Source of the DNA: Serilophus lunatus
Taxonomy: Eukaryota; Chordata; Aves; Passeriformes; Eurylaimidae
Assembly: GCA_013399895.1 (NCBI GenBank)
Contig: VXBA01003089.1
Location: forward strand, 682,001 to 746,000
Length of the DNA stretch: 64,000 nt
Direction: 5' to 3'
Shown here one piece after another: positions 11,907-25,275 of this stretch. The notes below the pieces were generated by a model. The model had not been told where the DNA came from. It saw nothing but the letters and a program-made list of their open reading frames with translations, and did no database searches. Both the position numbers and the translations under genes were made by a program. Every line of letters begins with the position of its first letter. The stretch's first letter is position 1.

Positions 11907-14799
11907 TGTGTGAGTGGGCGTCTTGCAGCATGGATACAGAGTCTGCAAACTTCACACAGTTGCCCCGTATTCCTGCAAAACAGAAGCGGTATTTGTCCCC
12001 TAATGAAATGGAACTTCAGGATGATTCTTTCTGTACCAATAGTTGCTATGATGAATAGCAGGTTGAACATAGTCAGATGCAGTTGGTCTCTTTATAGAAG
12101 AGTGGTATTCCCTCCCCCACCAACTTAGTGTTATGGGGAGCTTGCTTTATTAGCTTGTTCCTAGTTCATCTAATGAATTTTCAGCTTTCAGAGCTCCTCC
12201 ATACATATATTTCACACTGAAGGGCAAGGAGAATAGTTTTTAAAATTACAGGAGAAGTAAATAATTCTGAACACTGTTGAACCCTGCTGCCTAGCCTTAT
12301 GCTTTATAGATAATTGTTCATTGATCTATCTGGCAGAAAGGAACTTCTGGATCTCTGAACTTCTTCTGTTGATTCTGGTAGTTGGGTTTATTTCCCTGTC
12401 TCTCTTTGACTCTCAAACTGTACATTTTTTGGATTTCTTTTTTTTGAAAGAATGCCAAATAACAGGCTAAATAGGTCAAAGTCTGTAGGCGACAAGGAAC
12501 GTGTATGGAAAATTAAAACAGACACAAGGCCAAGGTAAAGAGCCTTGAGGAAAAGAAAATGCATCTTGCAGTTTCATTTCAGCTACAGCATGTTTAGGAT
12601 GGCTGACCGATGGCATAATTAATGAGTAGGCAGGATTACTGTGCTTGTGTGATGGCATTCTGTGCAAGTGTGAAGTTATACGCTGGACAGGAAGTGTAAA
12701 GTACCTGAAATCAGACCATTGTATTAACCTTAGACAAGTTTCTTTTCCAGTCATAGCTTTTCTCCTGCTCCAAAAGACAATGTTGGCTTCTTGCTTTGTG
12801 GTCAGTAGAACAGTATTTTTACCTTTCTTTATAACTGAGAAGATAAGTAGGATGCCCAAGAGCTTTGTCTAATCATTTAGCTAATGATCCTCCTGTAATG
12901 TCTGTTCAGCTGTTTAATTCAGTTTAGATTACAACTCTGAAAGTCCTTTCTGGTTGTTGGTTTTGGTAGGACTCATTTTTACACACTACATCCCAAAGAA
13001 GGAAGGTCACAGTTCAGCTCTAAATTTACTGATAGTGTCTTGTTTTAGATTGTGCCTCAGTGTTGGACATTCAACTCAAAATATTAATCTTTATTTTCTA
13101 TTAATGTCTCTTTAATTGTGACCCAGATTTCACATGTATGTTTTTTTGTGTTAAAATATTTAAAGACCACAAGTTCATAGCATAGCAGTGTAACCACTTA
13201 TGTTACTTGTAGGGAAAGAGGAAGTGCAGTAGTCACTATTGCTGTTTGTAACCATTCTGCTCTACAGGCAAAAAGCCCTCAGACCATACCACCCTGAAGT
13301 ATTTAAAAATATGGGTCTGTAATATGCTGCAGAGTTTACGAGGCACATCTATTAGAAGAATCAGATTAACATGTGGGTAGATGCAGGAACTGCACTGCAT
13401 TGTTGTTGCAAATCTAAGAAAGAAAACCTCATGCCTTTGATGCTTAGCTATCTTTGAATATGTTGGGCCAGACCCTCAGCTAGAAATTTAAAGTACCTTC
13501 TCTGATTGTCTTTATGACTTGCAGTGCTTCACACTGCATTGTTTCAAATGTCTTCTGCCACATCACCAGATGTATTTTTCTCCAGTGTTTAAACACATTA
13601 GTTTCTGGCTTATTAACTGCCAGTTTTTGACTCAGAGTAAAATATTCTGAGGAACAATATTGTGATTTTTTCATATATTATGTTCTTTTGAAACTTCTCT
13701 GTACAAACAAAACTCAACCAAAATAGCCAGACAAGCATGAATGGAAGACTCCCCAGGTCCCCATTTCACCTCTCATTGAAAAGTCATTAAAATTGTGGCC
13801 AGTCAGCAAATCCAAAATCTAGCACCTGTTTGCCAGATAAAAACCAGCTGCATTGTATGTATATTATTCAAACCACCTGCAATTTGCATGCCATGTGCAG
13901 TACCAATTTTCAAGTTGCTTTGCTCAAGGTGTTTTGGGATATTATGTTTTTATCAAAGATGAAAGACCAATGCTATAGAGTGAAACTTGTAGTAAGACTG
14001 TGATATCAGTGTCTTGAAGTAATAAATTCTGTTGAGGGTTGAATTTTTAACTTTGGAGTTTTTATTTATTTTTTTCATTTCAGTGACAAAAATGTGAGTT
14101 ATCTTTTTTGATCTCAGAAATTTATTTCTTCTTTTAGCTTATTTCTTCATTGGCTTTGATTAGGTATTGACTTACTGAAGTTATATGAATTCTTGTTTCC
14201 CTTTCAAAATATTTAGAAAAAGACAAGTTCCCTGAGCAAGCCAGCCTTTTTAATGCATGTAGTACATTCCTGTGATATGGAGTTCATTTTGACATTGTTT
14301 ATCTGCCTTTAAAACAAAATAGGTATGTACTTTCATTAACTACTTTCCCTTTTTCTGAAAATTATTGTCCTCTGAAGAATTTGGAATTCTGAAACTGAAG
14401 TCACAGAAAATCTTTCTTGTGTACTTTCAACCTACTGGCATTTTCTGCCATCCTGCATTTTGTTCGTATTCGCTGGTTACAGTCCTAAGTTTTTCCCTGT
14501 CTGTTAGGTAAGATTGGGTTTATTTCAGTGACAGTCTAAAATGCCATGAGAATGTGGACAATGCTAGAGAACTTACATCCTAGGTCTTTAGCAGACAACA
14601 GGAAAATTGTGGAGTTCAATATCAATTTCATACTGGATAGCACAATACTTGACATTCCTTATCATAGCTAGTATTATATTCTGAATAAGTTTTTATTAAG
14701 CTGCAAAAAGTGCTGATTATAAAATCATGCATTTATTTGTGAGATTCAATCAAAAAGAAAGGATGTGTTTTGAGATTAGTAGGATTTCAATGCTTAGTA
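11907..14799. other. Unique noncoding DNA
   Basis: Nothing is recognised here. The longest open frame that does not touch the transposon is 127 codons on the minus strand (12476-12859), overlapped by a 75-codon plus-strand frame. Neither has a known motif. The rest is AT-rich with short T and A runs. Confidence 0.5.
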
Positions 14800-14905
14800 G
14801 ACTTTGATTCAGGTTTTGGTTCTGCTACAGATTTGCTGTATATTCTTGGACAAGTTGTTTATTTTTTGCGTGACTAATTTTCATCCTGTATTAAAGAAGA
14901 AAAGG
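14800..14905 (+). repeat. Ancient MIR-like SINE fragment
   Basis: The stretch reads like a diverged MIR core: a 'tctgctacagatttgct' segment, then 'tattcttggacaagttgttt' (compare the MIR consensus idea of tgaccttgggcaagtcactt), then 'catcctgtattaaag' where MIR has catctgtaaaatg. The three parts come in the right order and spacing. MIR elements are tRNA-derived SINEs shared across amniotes, so a bird copy would be very old. The divergence is high and the match is from memory. Confidence 0.5.
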
Positions 14906-16044
14906 CCATGATCAAAATGGAGATACTTTATTACTTACCTGATATGTATGATGCCACCATAATCTTTAGTCTATGACTTGAGGTTATCTGTCAAACTGTA
15001 GAAAATTGGCTAAAACTAACCTTGGATATTCCAAGTGTTTCCTAACACTTTCTATTCCATAACACTTCTGTGGAAATCCATATTATCTCACAAGATGAGG
15101 ATGTAATTGATAACATTTTAAGTGATTCAGATGTATTGCACCAGCGATGCAGTAATTGTGATCTGGTGGATCTTAGAATCTTCATATTGTCCTGGCTTTT
15201 CCTCGTTCTTTCCTGGTGCTAAATTATGCTGAACAACCATAAATCTTTTAAAGATCTCTACTTTGCCTATACGGAATTTCTAAGTAATTATTGTAGGGCT
15301 GTTTGTCAAGAAGGGAAGAAGCAGGTGATCTGCATACTAGTACACTAGTTCGTGTCACAACTCTGGCATTAAATATGGGCTTGGTGATTCAGCACCATGA
15401 AACAAATTCCAGTTAGTAACAGGTAATAGACAATTGCTAGAGGTATGTCTCAGTCAGTAGTGTTCTGTAATAGCATAAATTTACAAGAGTTTGTCTCTGC
15501 CAGCTTAGAGAAAAATAAACCCCATTTAAACATTTTGTTTCCCAAACCTCATCCTATTTTAATTTACAGCAGATCCTTCTGAAACCTGTGTTAGATGTAG
15601 CAATCTTAATCAATGTCTATTGTTATTTTATTTTCACAAGGTAATTTTTGAATAACCTTTCCTTATTTAAAAGCCGGTTTCTACATGATACAGTTTATTC
15701 TTGATCTCCTTGTGCAAGCACAGAATAGGAACTTTTGGAATGACACTGGTGGTTTCTTAGATATTTGAGCTAAACAGAAGGGCAAAACAAGGTCACTGGT
15801 GTTCTATATCTACAGTGAGCTTTAAGAAATGAGTCAGACTTACAGATGGAATGATAGTTTGCCTTGTCATGAGAGCACACATCTTCAAAGGTTCCTGCTT
15901 TGGAAAAATAAAGTAAAAACCATAAGGAACCACTTAAGGAGGCTGCATAAATAATTTGCCATTTGTGAGCAATATATGCAAAACGATAGGACTGTAAGGA
16001 TTGTATTTGATGGAAAAGCTTCTAACCATTTAAACTGCCATCCT

Positions 16045-16087
16045 GGTGTTTATTACCTGAATCACCTCCGGGAGTCTGATAAACACC
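16045..16087. promoter_or_regulatory. Inverted pair of forkhead-type motifs (9-bp perfect arms)
   Basis: GGTGTTTAT at 16045-16053 is mirrored by ATAAACACC at 16079-16087, a perfect 9-bp inverted repeat around a 25-base centre. Each arm carries TGTTTA or TAAACA, the core bound by forkhead (FOX) proteins. An enhancer role is inference only; a chance inverted repeat is possible at this length. Confidence 0.3.
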
Positions 16088-16660
16088 TGTGATCTGCTGA
16101 TAATTCAGGAAAGGAAGCAGCCCTCTGCGTGACCTGCTTTTTTTCTCTCAAGCAATCATGGTGTAATAAACTGTGTACAGTAATTTTGAGCATGCAAAGA
16201 ATATATTTAGACATGTTAAGGCTACTGCTGTGGGTTTAATGCTTAACAAGGCTAACAGCAGAACGTATGTCAGTATGGTATACAGAGAAGCAGAAGAAGA
16301 GAGCAAAAGATAATAGGAAGTAGTGGTACTTGGAAGGTAATTCAGTCATTTTGTTTGAAAATGAGAGCAAATGGCAAACATCTTAAAGAGAATTAGAGAA
16401 AAAGCAGGTGTTTCTTTCAACCTATACATTTTTAAAGTTACTACATACCCGGTAAAGTAACAATTTCCTGGAAGGCAGTATTTAAATATATCCATCATCA
16501 TTTAGATCTTGGACAAGTACTTAAATATTATTGATTATTTGCAATTGTGTGCATCCATGTGTAAGTATATTAAACAAAAAAAGTAATAGTAGTATGTCAG
16601 TGTTTGGGATAAAGTGCAAAAATGGAACTAGAGTCTCTAATTACTAGTTGTTTGGATTTC

Positions 16661-16676
16661 TTTTTTTTTTTTTTTT
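16661..16676. repeat. Poly-T run (T16)
   Basis: Sixteen T follow a short T/C stretch. No SINE or LINE body abuts it, so it is read as a simple homopolymer. Confidence 0.8.
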
Positions 16677-17184
16677 AATTAAGAAAGCCACAAGCAAATT
16701 ATAGTCATCCAGTTTATAGCATTGCAATCTTACAGGCTTGCTCTCATGAATATGGTAATTTTTTATTTTATGCCCTCTTGAGATGTCTTGTTAAAAACAT
16801 TTTATTGGTGATCCTAAAATTCAGTAAATTTGAAGCCCTTGGCACCCTGAAGATAGTTAAAGTTCTTCAAAAAATGTCAGCAATAAATATTTGGCAAATA
16901 TAAAGAATATGCACATTTTCCCCATGTGGGTGATATATTCTTTTCCCAGTTCCTATAGTCAAGTGATGACATTGCAGTTCAGAATATAAGTGAATATTGA
17001 TATTTTTCTTCCAGAAACTGCATGTGTTGCTCAGAGTGCTTCTCCCACAAAGTTATTTTTGTGCAGACACCTGGAAGTGGTTACATACTTGCTCCGGCTT
17101 GCAGACTAGTTTTGGATAGTCAGGTGTATGTATGAGCAAGTGGTCTTTATTTGGAGCAATTAAAATTCTAACATTCTCCTCTCT

Positions 17185-17415
17185 TGACATGCAATTACTA
17201 GAGCTCTGCTGTTCTCACTAATTGCTCTTGCTGGGGACATTGGTGAGGAGCCAATGATTTTGATGGGTAGTGGATTATCATTTTTACTCTGCTACCTGAG
17301 AAAAAAATCATTTGCAAAATCCCATGTGTAATTAGCAAGACTCATGATTAATTGTCCTGCAAAATTAGCTTCACTGTTGCTTTTATTTTACTGCTTCAAA
17401 TATTAATTAATGTTA
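17185..17415. promoter_or_regulatory. Cluster of ATTA/TAAT motifs with an inverted CCAAT pair
   Basis: Within 230 bases there are GCAATTAC, TAATTAGC, GATTAATTG and ATTAATTAATG, all homeodomain-type cores, plus CATTGG (17238-17243) facing CCAATG (17251-17256) as an inverted pair. It resembles conserved noncoding enhancers by texture only. AT-rich DNA makes such cores by chance, so confidence is low. Confidence 0.2.
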
Positions 17416-20400
17416 ACTCCTTTCCTTCAGTCCTAGCTTTTGAATATTCAACATGGCTTTGAAAAATTAGTTAGGGCTTCTACTTGCATTAACATGCTGG
17501 AGCTTTGATTTCTGAATAAGTATTCTGATTTAAAAGATCACACGTGGGTCATAAATAATTTTTATAGGAGGACAAACAAAGCATCAAAGCATCATGGGAA
17601 GGCATTCATGCACTAACTGAAAGTAAATTGTTTCAGTAATGATTCATTCCCCCAGTGCTTTTGGGGAAACATCAGCAAATATGCAAAACACTGCATTGTG
17701 TGGGGCAAGACAGTTATTTAATGCAGCAATCAAAATATGTATTTTCAAACAAGTAGCACAGTGAAAGGGATAAAAATATTTTTGGAGTTTGAGCAGTTGC
17801 AGTATCTGTTCTATTTCTAGGAATTGCAGGTTCTCACATTTTGATGATATAAGGTGGAAAATTATGACTATATGTCAATGCCATCTGCCTTAGTTCTCTC
17901 AAAACCCTTATATATTTACTGTTATTACTATGACAGGGTCAGAAAACACAGAAAGGATGTAGTGAAGACTGTTCTTGGGTCACTGGCATGCCAATGAATT
18001 GAATTCACAGGACAGCTCTTTAAAACCCACAGCAAGGTGTTCTGACACCCCAAAGAGCCTTGGCTTCTGGTTTAGCTATATGCCAGAATAACTTAGAAAA
18101 CTCAGAAGAGAGCTCTTTTCCAAGATCTGCTGGTTCCTCCCACTACGTGTAAAGAACACCCGCATACCAATACAGGTTGAATTTTGCCCCTGCATCAATC
18201 CTTGCTCTATTTCTTCTCTGTGTTTTCAGCATGCAGGTAGATGAATTTCTCCATACTTCATCAGAAGAACTCTTGCTCTCCTAGATATTCTTCTCCTTAT
18301 GCAATCATCTCACTGTAATTGTGTCATAAAACTCAAAGTTGACCACTGGAGAGAGGAGCAGGGTGTATTGGGCAACATACTTGGCTTCCTTATCAAACAT
18401 AACAAGCAAAGCCAATTTGAGAAGTTCTGTCTCACTTGCTCTTCTCATTAAAGTGTACAGTGCTTCTGGCAGCTTTTGTCAGACTTTTGTAATGCAGTAC
18501 AAGATGCAGAAAGCTATAGCTATATTTTATGCTTTTAGTTATTTCAGAGTTCTATAACTGACGACTGATTTTGGCCTTGTACGCCTGGAAAATGACAATA
18601 CATCCAGTTTGCCTATTTTCTGTGTGGCATTTTTGTTCTCCATATCCCCACATGTGAAATAACCAAAGAAATTGCTTTCTCATTGCTCGGAAGCAAGTGC
18701 TTGCTGCTTGCAAATGAGTGCTTGCCCCAGAGCTGCACAGTAGTAGTTACACTGTTGAACATTCTGCTCTTAGCAGAAACTGCCTTTGGTCTTGTCATGC
18801 CACCTATTTTTGATGATGTGGCTTGTTCATGTGAGGGTGTATATATCCCGCTGGGAGAAAGCATTCCTCCATTGAAACAGATGGTTGTTTTTACTTGCTT
18901 TTTTTGACCAAGCTAATGAATTCTTTTAACTGTTTTTCTTATACTGAGTTTAGAGAGCAATGAAAGAAAAATAGTACTACTTTTATAACTGAGATCAGTT
19001 AAAAAATTAGACTTGAAATCTGGCCTCTGGTCACACTGTCCGCAAATAGTGATTCCAGAATTCTTTACAAGCTCATTAAAGAGTTTGTATCATCCTTAAC
19101 ATCTTTTCATATAACGTTCTCAAATCTCAGCTTTAGTGACTAGCTTTATTGTATAAGCATTTTGGCCCTGTTAATAGGCTCAGTCATGTCCTTCTCTACA
19201 TTAAAAAGACCATTGTATGGGCATACTAATTCAGAATTTCTGTAGAGCCTCAGAGTGTCTTCATAAATGAGTGAAGACTTAAGAAATTAATTCCAATCTG
19301 GATTCAAATATCAAGAAAGATTTCAGATTTTACTTGGAACTTTGGGTATCTTTAAATAAATAAATGGATCTGTGAGCATTCTGCTGTTCATCTGTAATTG
19401 CTTAGTCAAACTAAGGTGCAACCATGAGGCCAAAATGGATTCACATGCTTTTCTAATTTCAGGAGAAATAGTTATGTGTAGTAGTGGTTGCAGAGAAGGA
19501 AGCAGGAACACTTTGCAGATGTGCATATATAGAATGCTTGCTAGAAAAATTCTAATTTTGATCCCTGTCATCTGGTCTTAGAAGACTTTTCTACATGGAA
19601 AAGTACTGTCATCTATTCTGATAAGTACGCATCATTCTTCCTGTGTAATCATAGCTATAGAGACAATATTTTCTGGAGTAATGAATAGCCTTCTTGCTCT
19701 AAAAAAATGCCATTTTAAAAAGTGACTTGCTGTCTTTAAAGACTCTTATGCACTGGTATCGTACTGCAGCACCCTGCCTGAGAGTAACAGAGGGAGTTGG
19801 ATCACAGGCAGGGTCTGGGGGAAGGAGGGTCATTTGGGAATTTAAATAGGAAATATTTCAAATTTGGTCCTTTACAAAAATGAAGTCTTTGGTCTACTAA
19901 ATTGAGAGAAATTAGTGAAGCAAAAAAGAGAAGCTGAGATAAAGGAATTAAGAAGACAACTGTCATATTTAATGCAAAAGTATCCCCGGGGCAATTCTCC
20001 AGGAGCAGCAGTTTTTCTGCAAAATGGAAACAAAAGAGAGATCGTTTAATCTTCAAACTTATAATGCAGCAAGTAGCACTGTGCTAGCACAATCTTCCAT
20101 CTATGAAAGAATTCATAAATCTCCTACATCAACAGACTGTCACGTGGAAGTTTCTAGACTATACCTGATGCTGCACCCTTCATTTTCCAGTGATGTCCAG
20201 AGGATTTACACGTGTAATTCTACAGGAGCAAAGGGCTTCAGGTTTAGAGTCACAACCACACTGGTTATTATCTGAGTTTCTTAATTAGTAGACAAGCATT
20301 TTGAGAGACCTAATAACTGATTTTGCAAGGGTCTGTTTCAGTAAAGCTGCTTAGGGAAATTTAAGGGCTTGCAGAATCTGGCTATGAAACAAAAAGTAAG

Positions 20401-23400
20401 TTAAAAAGTTCAACCCCTCCATATTCTTTGATAGTATTAATTTTTTTTTTAATCCATATTTGCATGTAACATCTATTTCATGGAGTGGGAATTTGCATTC
20501 TGTTGTTTGAAGGCCAGATTCAATCCTTAGTTACTTTTTTTTTTAAATTTATCATAAGAATGTAGCTTTAATAGCTGTGGATTTGGCTGTGTTATACGAA
20601 AACACATGTCTTCAAGAAGGCCAAGGGTAAGCCTACGTCCTTATGTTGTGGAGCACATGCAGAGTTCCAGCCAGCACAGCACTGTCTCTAAGCTGCCTGC
20701 TGCATTACAAACATATTGAATAACCTTTAGGGAGGCTTGTTTTCTACTTTCCACTTATATTTTCTTCTCAATTTTTTTTTTTTAATTAAAAAACTCCAAC
20801 CAACCAATAGGTACAGAATCATGGCCTGATCTTTGTCTTCAAAGCAACTGTCCCTTTAGCTTTTTTTCACTGATTAGTACTCTTAGATTACTTTTAGACT
20901 CTAGGAAGAGATACAAACATTTTAAGATTTTTAACAAATAAAATCAATTACTATTTGATGTGTGGGAAAGGACAGAGGGGAACTAAAGATTTTTCTTTAC
21001 CTCTTATGAATTAAATACGGCTAGTTCCTTCAAATTGGCCTCTACCAGGAGGCTAAAATACCCTGAAGGTTAGCTACAGCCATATCTGCTGCTGAGATGG
21101 TATTTACTGGATGATGAATATATTAGCTAAAATTTAAATTGATTCTATGGAAGGGTAATGTTGATACCATATTTACTGCTGTGTTTCAGTAGCATAGGCC
21201 AATCATTAGTGTGGAGAGAGCTGGAAGAAAATAACTTAAAGGTGACACTGTCTGAAATGCAGGAAATGAACAGTGCTTTATAAATAATATATTTCCCCTA
21301 TTATGTTAATTTTTCAAAATAAGTTTAGAGTGAAGTGTAATGTTCGATCAGTAGGTGCATCTATACTAGCATATTATTAGTCTGTTTAGTCACATCTAGA
21401 AATATGTTCTTCATATTTGTGGTTGCCAAAGTAAATAGAAATCAATGAAAGTAGCAACGGTGCTGAAGTCATTTCAATAAGTGAAGCACTCATTAATTTA
21501 AATTTCACACTTGACATTGTTACAGACTAATCATAGAAAATAAGGCATTGACTTCTAAACATGCCAAGACACAGAGGAATCCTGCAACTTTGTTTTCAAT
21601 GTGGCATTGACATTAGAAGGAGAGACCTCTGACTGCAGCAGTTTATGCAGATGGTAATGATATGGTAACCTTTCTCAAAAGCCTGAAGTCCGTTCATATG
21701 GATGACATAAGCTTGAAGAGTTAGCAAGCAAACAATATTGAGACACTGGGACTGAACATGTTCTGAGACATCAAAAAGCTCTTCCTGCAGTTTTCAAACA
21801 TCTAAAAATATGTGTGAAGCCTGTTCACAATTTAATGGGAGATATACAGAGAGCTGGGGGTGGTTATACAGGAAATTAGAAAAGTCTCATCGGAGTGAAA
21901 TAAATATGCCATCGTATAAGAAAAGTAATTGGAGGGGTGTGTCAGTTCTGTTGATATCTAGCAGGTGTTCATAAATTAGAATAAATGTTTATAATTTGTA
22001 TTAGTGATAAGAAAGTATTTTAAATTACACTGAAGAGAGATACCTAACTTGTTTCTCTCTCTCCTTCTTCCATTTAAAACAGAGAGGCTTGGAAAATGCC
22101 CTTTCCCTCAACTATCTTATCCAGTATAGACCGATCCTCTACTCACCTGCTTTTCTGTGATATATCTAAATCCCTTTGCATAATGCAGCATGTGGTGGAA
22201 GTAACTTGGAAGGAAGACTAAATCGTAGTTGTAGTAAGTGTCTCTACTCTTAGGTAATGGGAGGCAGGAAGGTGACATGGAATTGGTGATTTCTGTTTAA
22301 TAGTTGCAAGGATGTTGTGTTATTTCTCTTTGTTGCCTAATCAGTTCCTTTATCACAGAGAACTCCCATTCATGGAGACTAAATGTACTTCATTGTCCCC
22401 ACCTTGAGAACATCCTCTCTTGCTTAGATATTCAAGAATTCAGAATTCCTTAGTACTCCTGACATAGATGCTGTAAGAATCATGGCACACAGATGCGTTA
22501 CTGTCAACTTTTTTTTAAAGAGTTAACTTTGCTCAGACTTGCTCCAAATGCAAGACCCTGGCAGTGTTTAGTCCACTGTAAATAAGATGCTTCTAACTAT
22601 TGTGAAAATCTTTTCTGATCTGATATATGAATCATGACTAAGAGTTTAAATATTAATCTTGTGGTGTGTACACAGTATGTTTTAGAGCAAAGGTATTTTT
22701 TTCCCGTTACAATATCTTGCTTAACACAGGAAGAAATCAGTAGTAGTGGTAAGAACAACCTTATATGAGAACATGCATCTGAATGCACTGCTAGGGTACC
22801 TGAAGTCTAGTATTTACGGAAATCCTTATCCTTAACATTGGATACAGTATTTCCCGATCAAGAAGCAGAGGACTATAAATATGTACATAGTATTTAAATG
22901 CCCCACCATATTACAGCTGTATGTGGCCTAATTTTCATCAGATTCCAGTATGCGTTGAGTAAACTATAATGGTATCAATATGAATTGGGGACAAAACCTA
23001 GTTGAAAATTTGGCCTTTAATCTAGATTTTGTATCTGCTTAATATTATTGTTGATTTTTAGATGGATTATTTGGATGGGGGTTTTTTCCCACTAACAAAA
23101 AATCTCAATAGCAATTTTGACTTTGGATTTGCATCCTTTTTGAACTTACATTTGTGTATTAAACTGTCAGACCAATTGAGCTAGAGATTGTTTTATCTTT
23201 GCTTAGTAGAGCTTGAAGTTGCTATGTAGTAACTGTACATTTTACAAACCTGTCCAGTTCCAGTGTGATAGGAAATGGTAGTAAAACAGATTCCTCTTGG
23301 AAGGGTTCAGACAATATTCATAATGCTGGATTACATTCAGAAAGCAAACTAATACTGCAAAATCTCCTATCAAATGAAACAGTTGGGAGTGTGATACTAA

Positions 23401-25189
23401 AGGGCCTAAATCAGTACAAGGTGGTGATTTCCCTTCCTTTTTGACAAGTCAGCCTTTGGGGAGTAAATATTTCTCATAAATATTAAACCCCCCACCCTTT
23501 TTTCCCCATGAAGTTGTCAGTCCTTTTATTGCTTCAGAATCTTCCAACTAATAGTAAAAATAAAAGCATTTATTGTAGGAAACCCAGAGACATACAATTG
23601 ATGGTTAAAATATTTTGCCAAAGGTGACATTTAATTTGCTGTATACCTTTCATCAGGTAATATATCTGTGGGGAAGAAGGAGAAGAGTCCTTCTCTACCC
23701 TTCTGATTCAATTTGTGAACCTGTCTTGACATTCACGTGGAGTTACACACATGAAGGACTGACTGACTCTATCCATGTTTACACATGTGTATGTATTTGA
23801 GACTTTTGTCTGTGCATCCCTGAATATATGCCCCAATGTGTGACATCAGTGGCTTGATGAGGAAAAAGAAGATTGCAATAAGGGTGTCTCTCTCCTCAAG
23901 TCCTGATTTTACACTAGCCCTCTTATCAAGTGGGTGTAAGACTTCAGTACTTCTATCAGAAAGTTTGGCTCATGCAAACTCATTTTTGTGCCATATATAA
24001 GCTTTGAGAATACATTCTGTTTGTGCTAAGAGTGTGCAACAGCTTCAGCATCCTTAAAAATAAGAGTCTCAAAAGAAAAGGGGTGGGCAGGAATAGAAGA
24101 GGCCTTGGAGGAGACAAAATGATCTGAACCATCTGCAGAGAAGGTAAGCAAACAGCTGCAATGGGGAGGAGACACACAAGCAGGGAATGTGCGCAATTAG
24201 ATTCTGCTTCACATTGGGGGACTATAATTTAATTTTATGACTTTGTTGACAATCCTCTCATTTCTTTTTTATTGTGAATGACGTCATCAATACTGTCAGA
24301 TGGTTCAATAACAGATGGCTTTGTACCATTTCCCATATGATACCCAGCATATCATGCTATATTTACCTGCTTTCTGTAGAGTATTTTATCTGGAAGAACT
24401 TCACTGTGTAAGAATACATTTAACTGAGGGTCCTATGTAGCTCTCAGTGGGACATAAGACAAGAAACAAAACTGGGATAACATTTTGCTAACTAGTTAAG
24501 GAAGAAAGTGAATTAACATGTTGTGAATTTACTTGTTCATTTACTTTTGTTCAACTTTCTAACAAGGAAAGTATGTCTCTTGATGGGAATGCTATTCCAA
24601 TTGAAATGGGGAAAAGGAAGACCATGACACTGCATGGTGTGCTAAAGTGTTGAAGAAAGACCCTCTAAGTCCTTTCTTTCTCCTTGTAAATCTGTTTTCT
24701 ATTTTTTTTTTGCCTACTTAATGTTCAAATAATTTTTAACTTATCTTGTCATTTTTAGGTGATTTTGACACTCAACACTTCTGATGCTGCTACTGCAAGT
24801 AGGGCTAGAACATTTACTCTGGAGAATCTATGCCCATCATTAAGGCTTTAAGGCAGTATGGTATGGTGAAGTATAATTTTCTCTAGTGGTTCTGGAAGAA
24901 GTTGCTGTGCATAGTTGCTCTATAAATAGATGCTTTGGATTCTCTAACAGGATTGTAGAAAATGAAGGAAAGGAGGAAGGGATTCTATAAAATGAAGGTC
25001 TGTTCATATTTGTATTTACTTCTGAAGTCACATCTTTGTGTGTCTAAATTAATGTACTCTCCTTATAGATAGTATTTTCTGCTATATATCTCGATTGTCA
25101 CATGCTTTTTTGTGTTCTATATAAAATCTAGCAATGCATCTAGCTTTGCATAAAAGTTCATTGGTTGATGACAACACTAATCCGATAGT

Positions 25190-25275
25190 GCCAGTTGCTT
25201 CTGACCATTCAGGTTAATGGTTGGACTCGATGATCCTAAGGTCTTTTCCAACCAAAATGATTCTTTGAGTCTATT
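25190..25275 (+). mobile_element. CR1 LINE 3'-end fragment (avian type)
   Basis: The segment from 25219 reads GGTTGGACTCGATGATCC, then AAGGTCTTTTCCAACC, then AATGATTCTTTGAGTC. This is the conserved 3' end of avian CR1 elements, including a degenerate copy of the terminal ATTCTATG repeat. The preceding 'gaccattcaggttaat' also fits a CR1 3' untranslated region. Only the last 60-90 bases are recognisable, the usual outcome of 5' truncation. No reverse transcriptase part is present. CR1 is the dominant retrotransposon in bird genomes, which supports the host call. Confidence 0.85.

Larger units (their letters stand above)
14906..25189. other. Long AT-rich unique stretch, no gene recognised
   Basis: Open frames do not exceed about 85 codons and none is recognisable. 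Simple features include a T16 run (16661-16676) and a T12 run (20772-20783). Two sub-stretches stand out for motif content and are listed separately: the paired forkhead-type inverted repeat at 16045-16087 and a homeodomain and CCAAT motif cluster at about 17185-17415. No repeat family, RNA gene or splice-bounded exon was seen. Confidence 0.5.

Noticed and set aside
11553..12128. Six or more overlapping open frames of 80-142 codons on both strands
   Set aside because: They arise from the stop-poor GC-rich core of the hAT element and run past its end into unique DNA. None resembles a transposase or any known protein.
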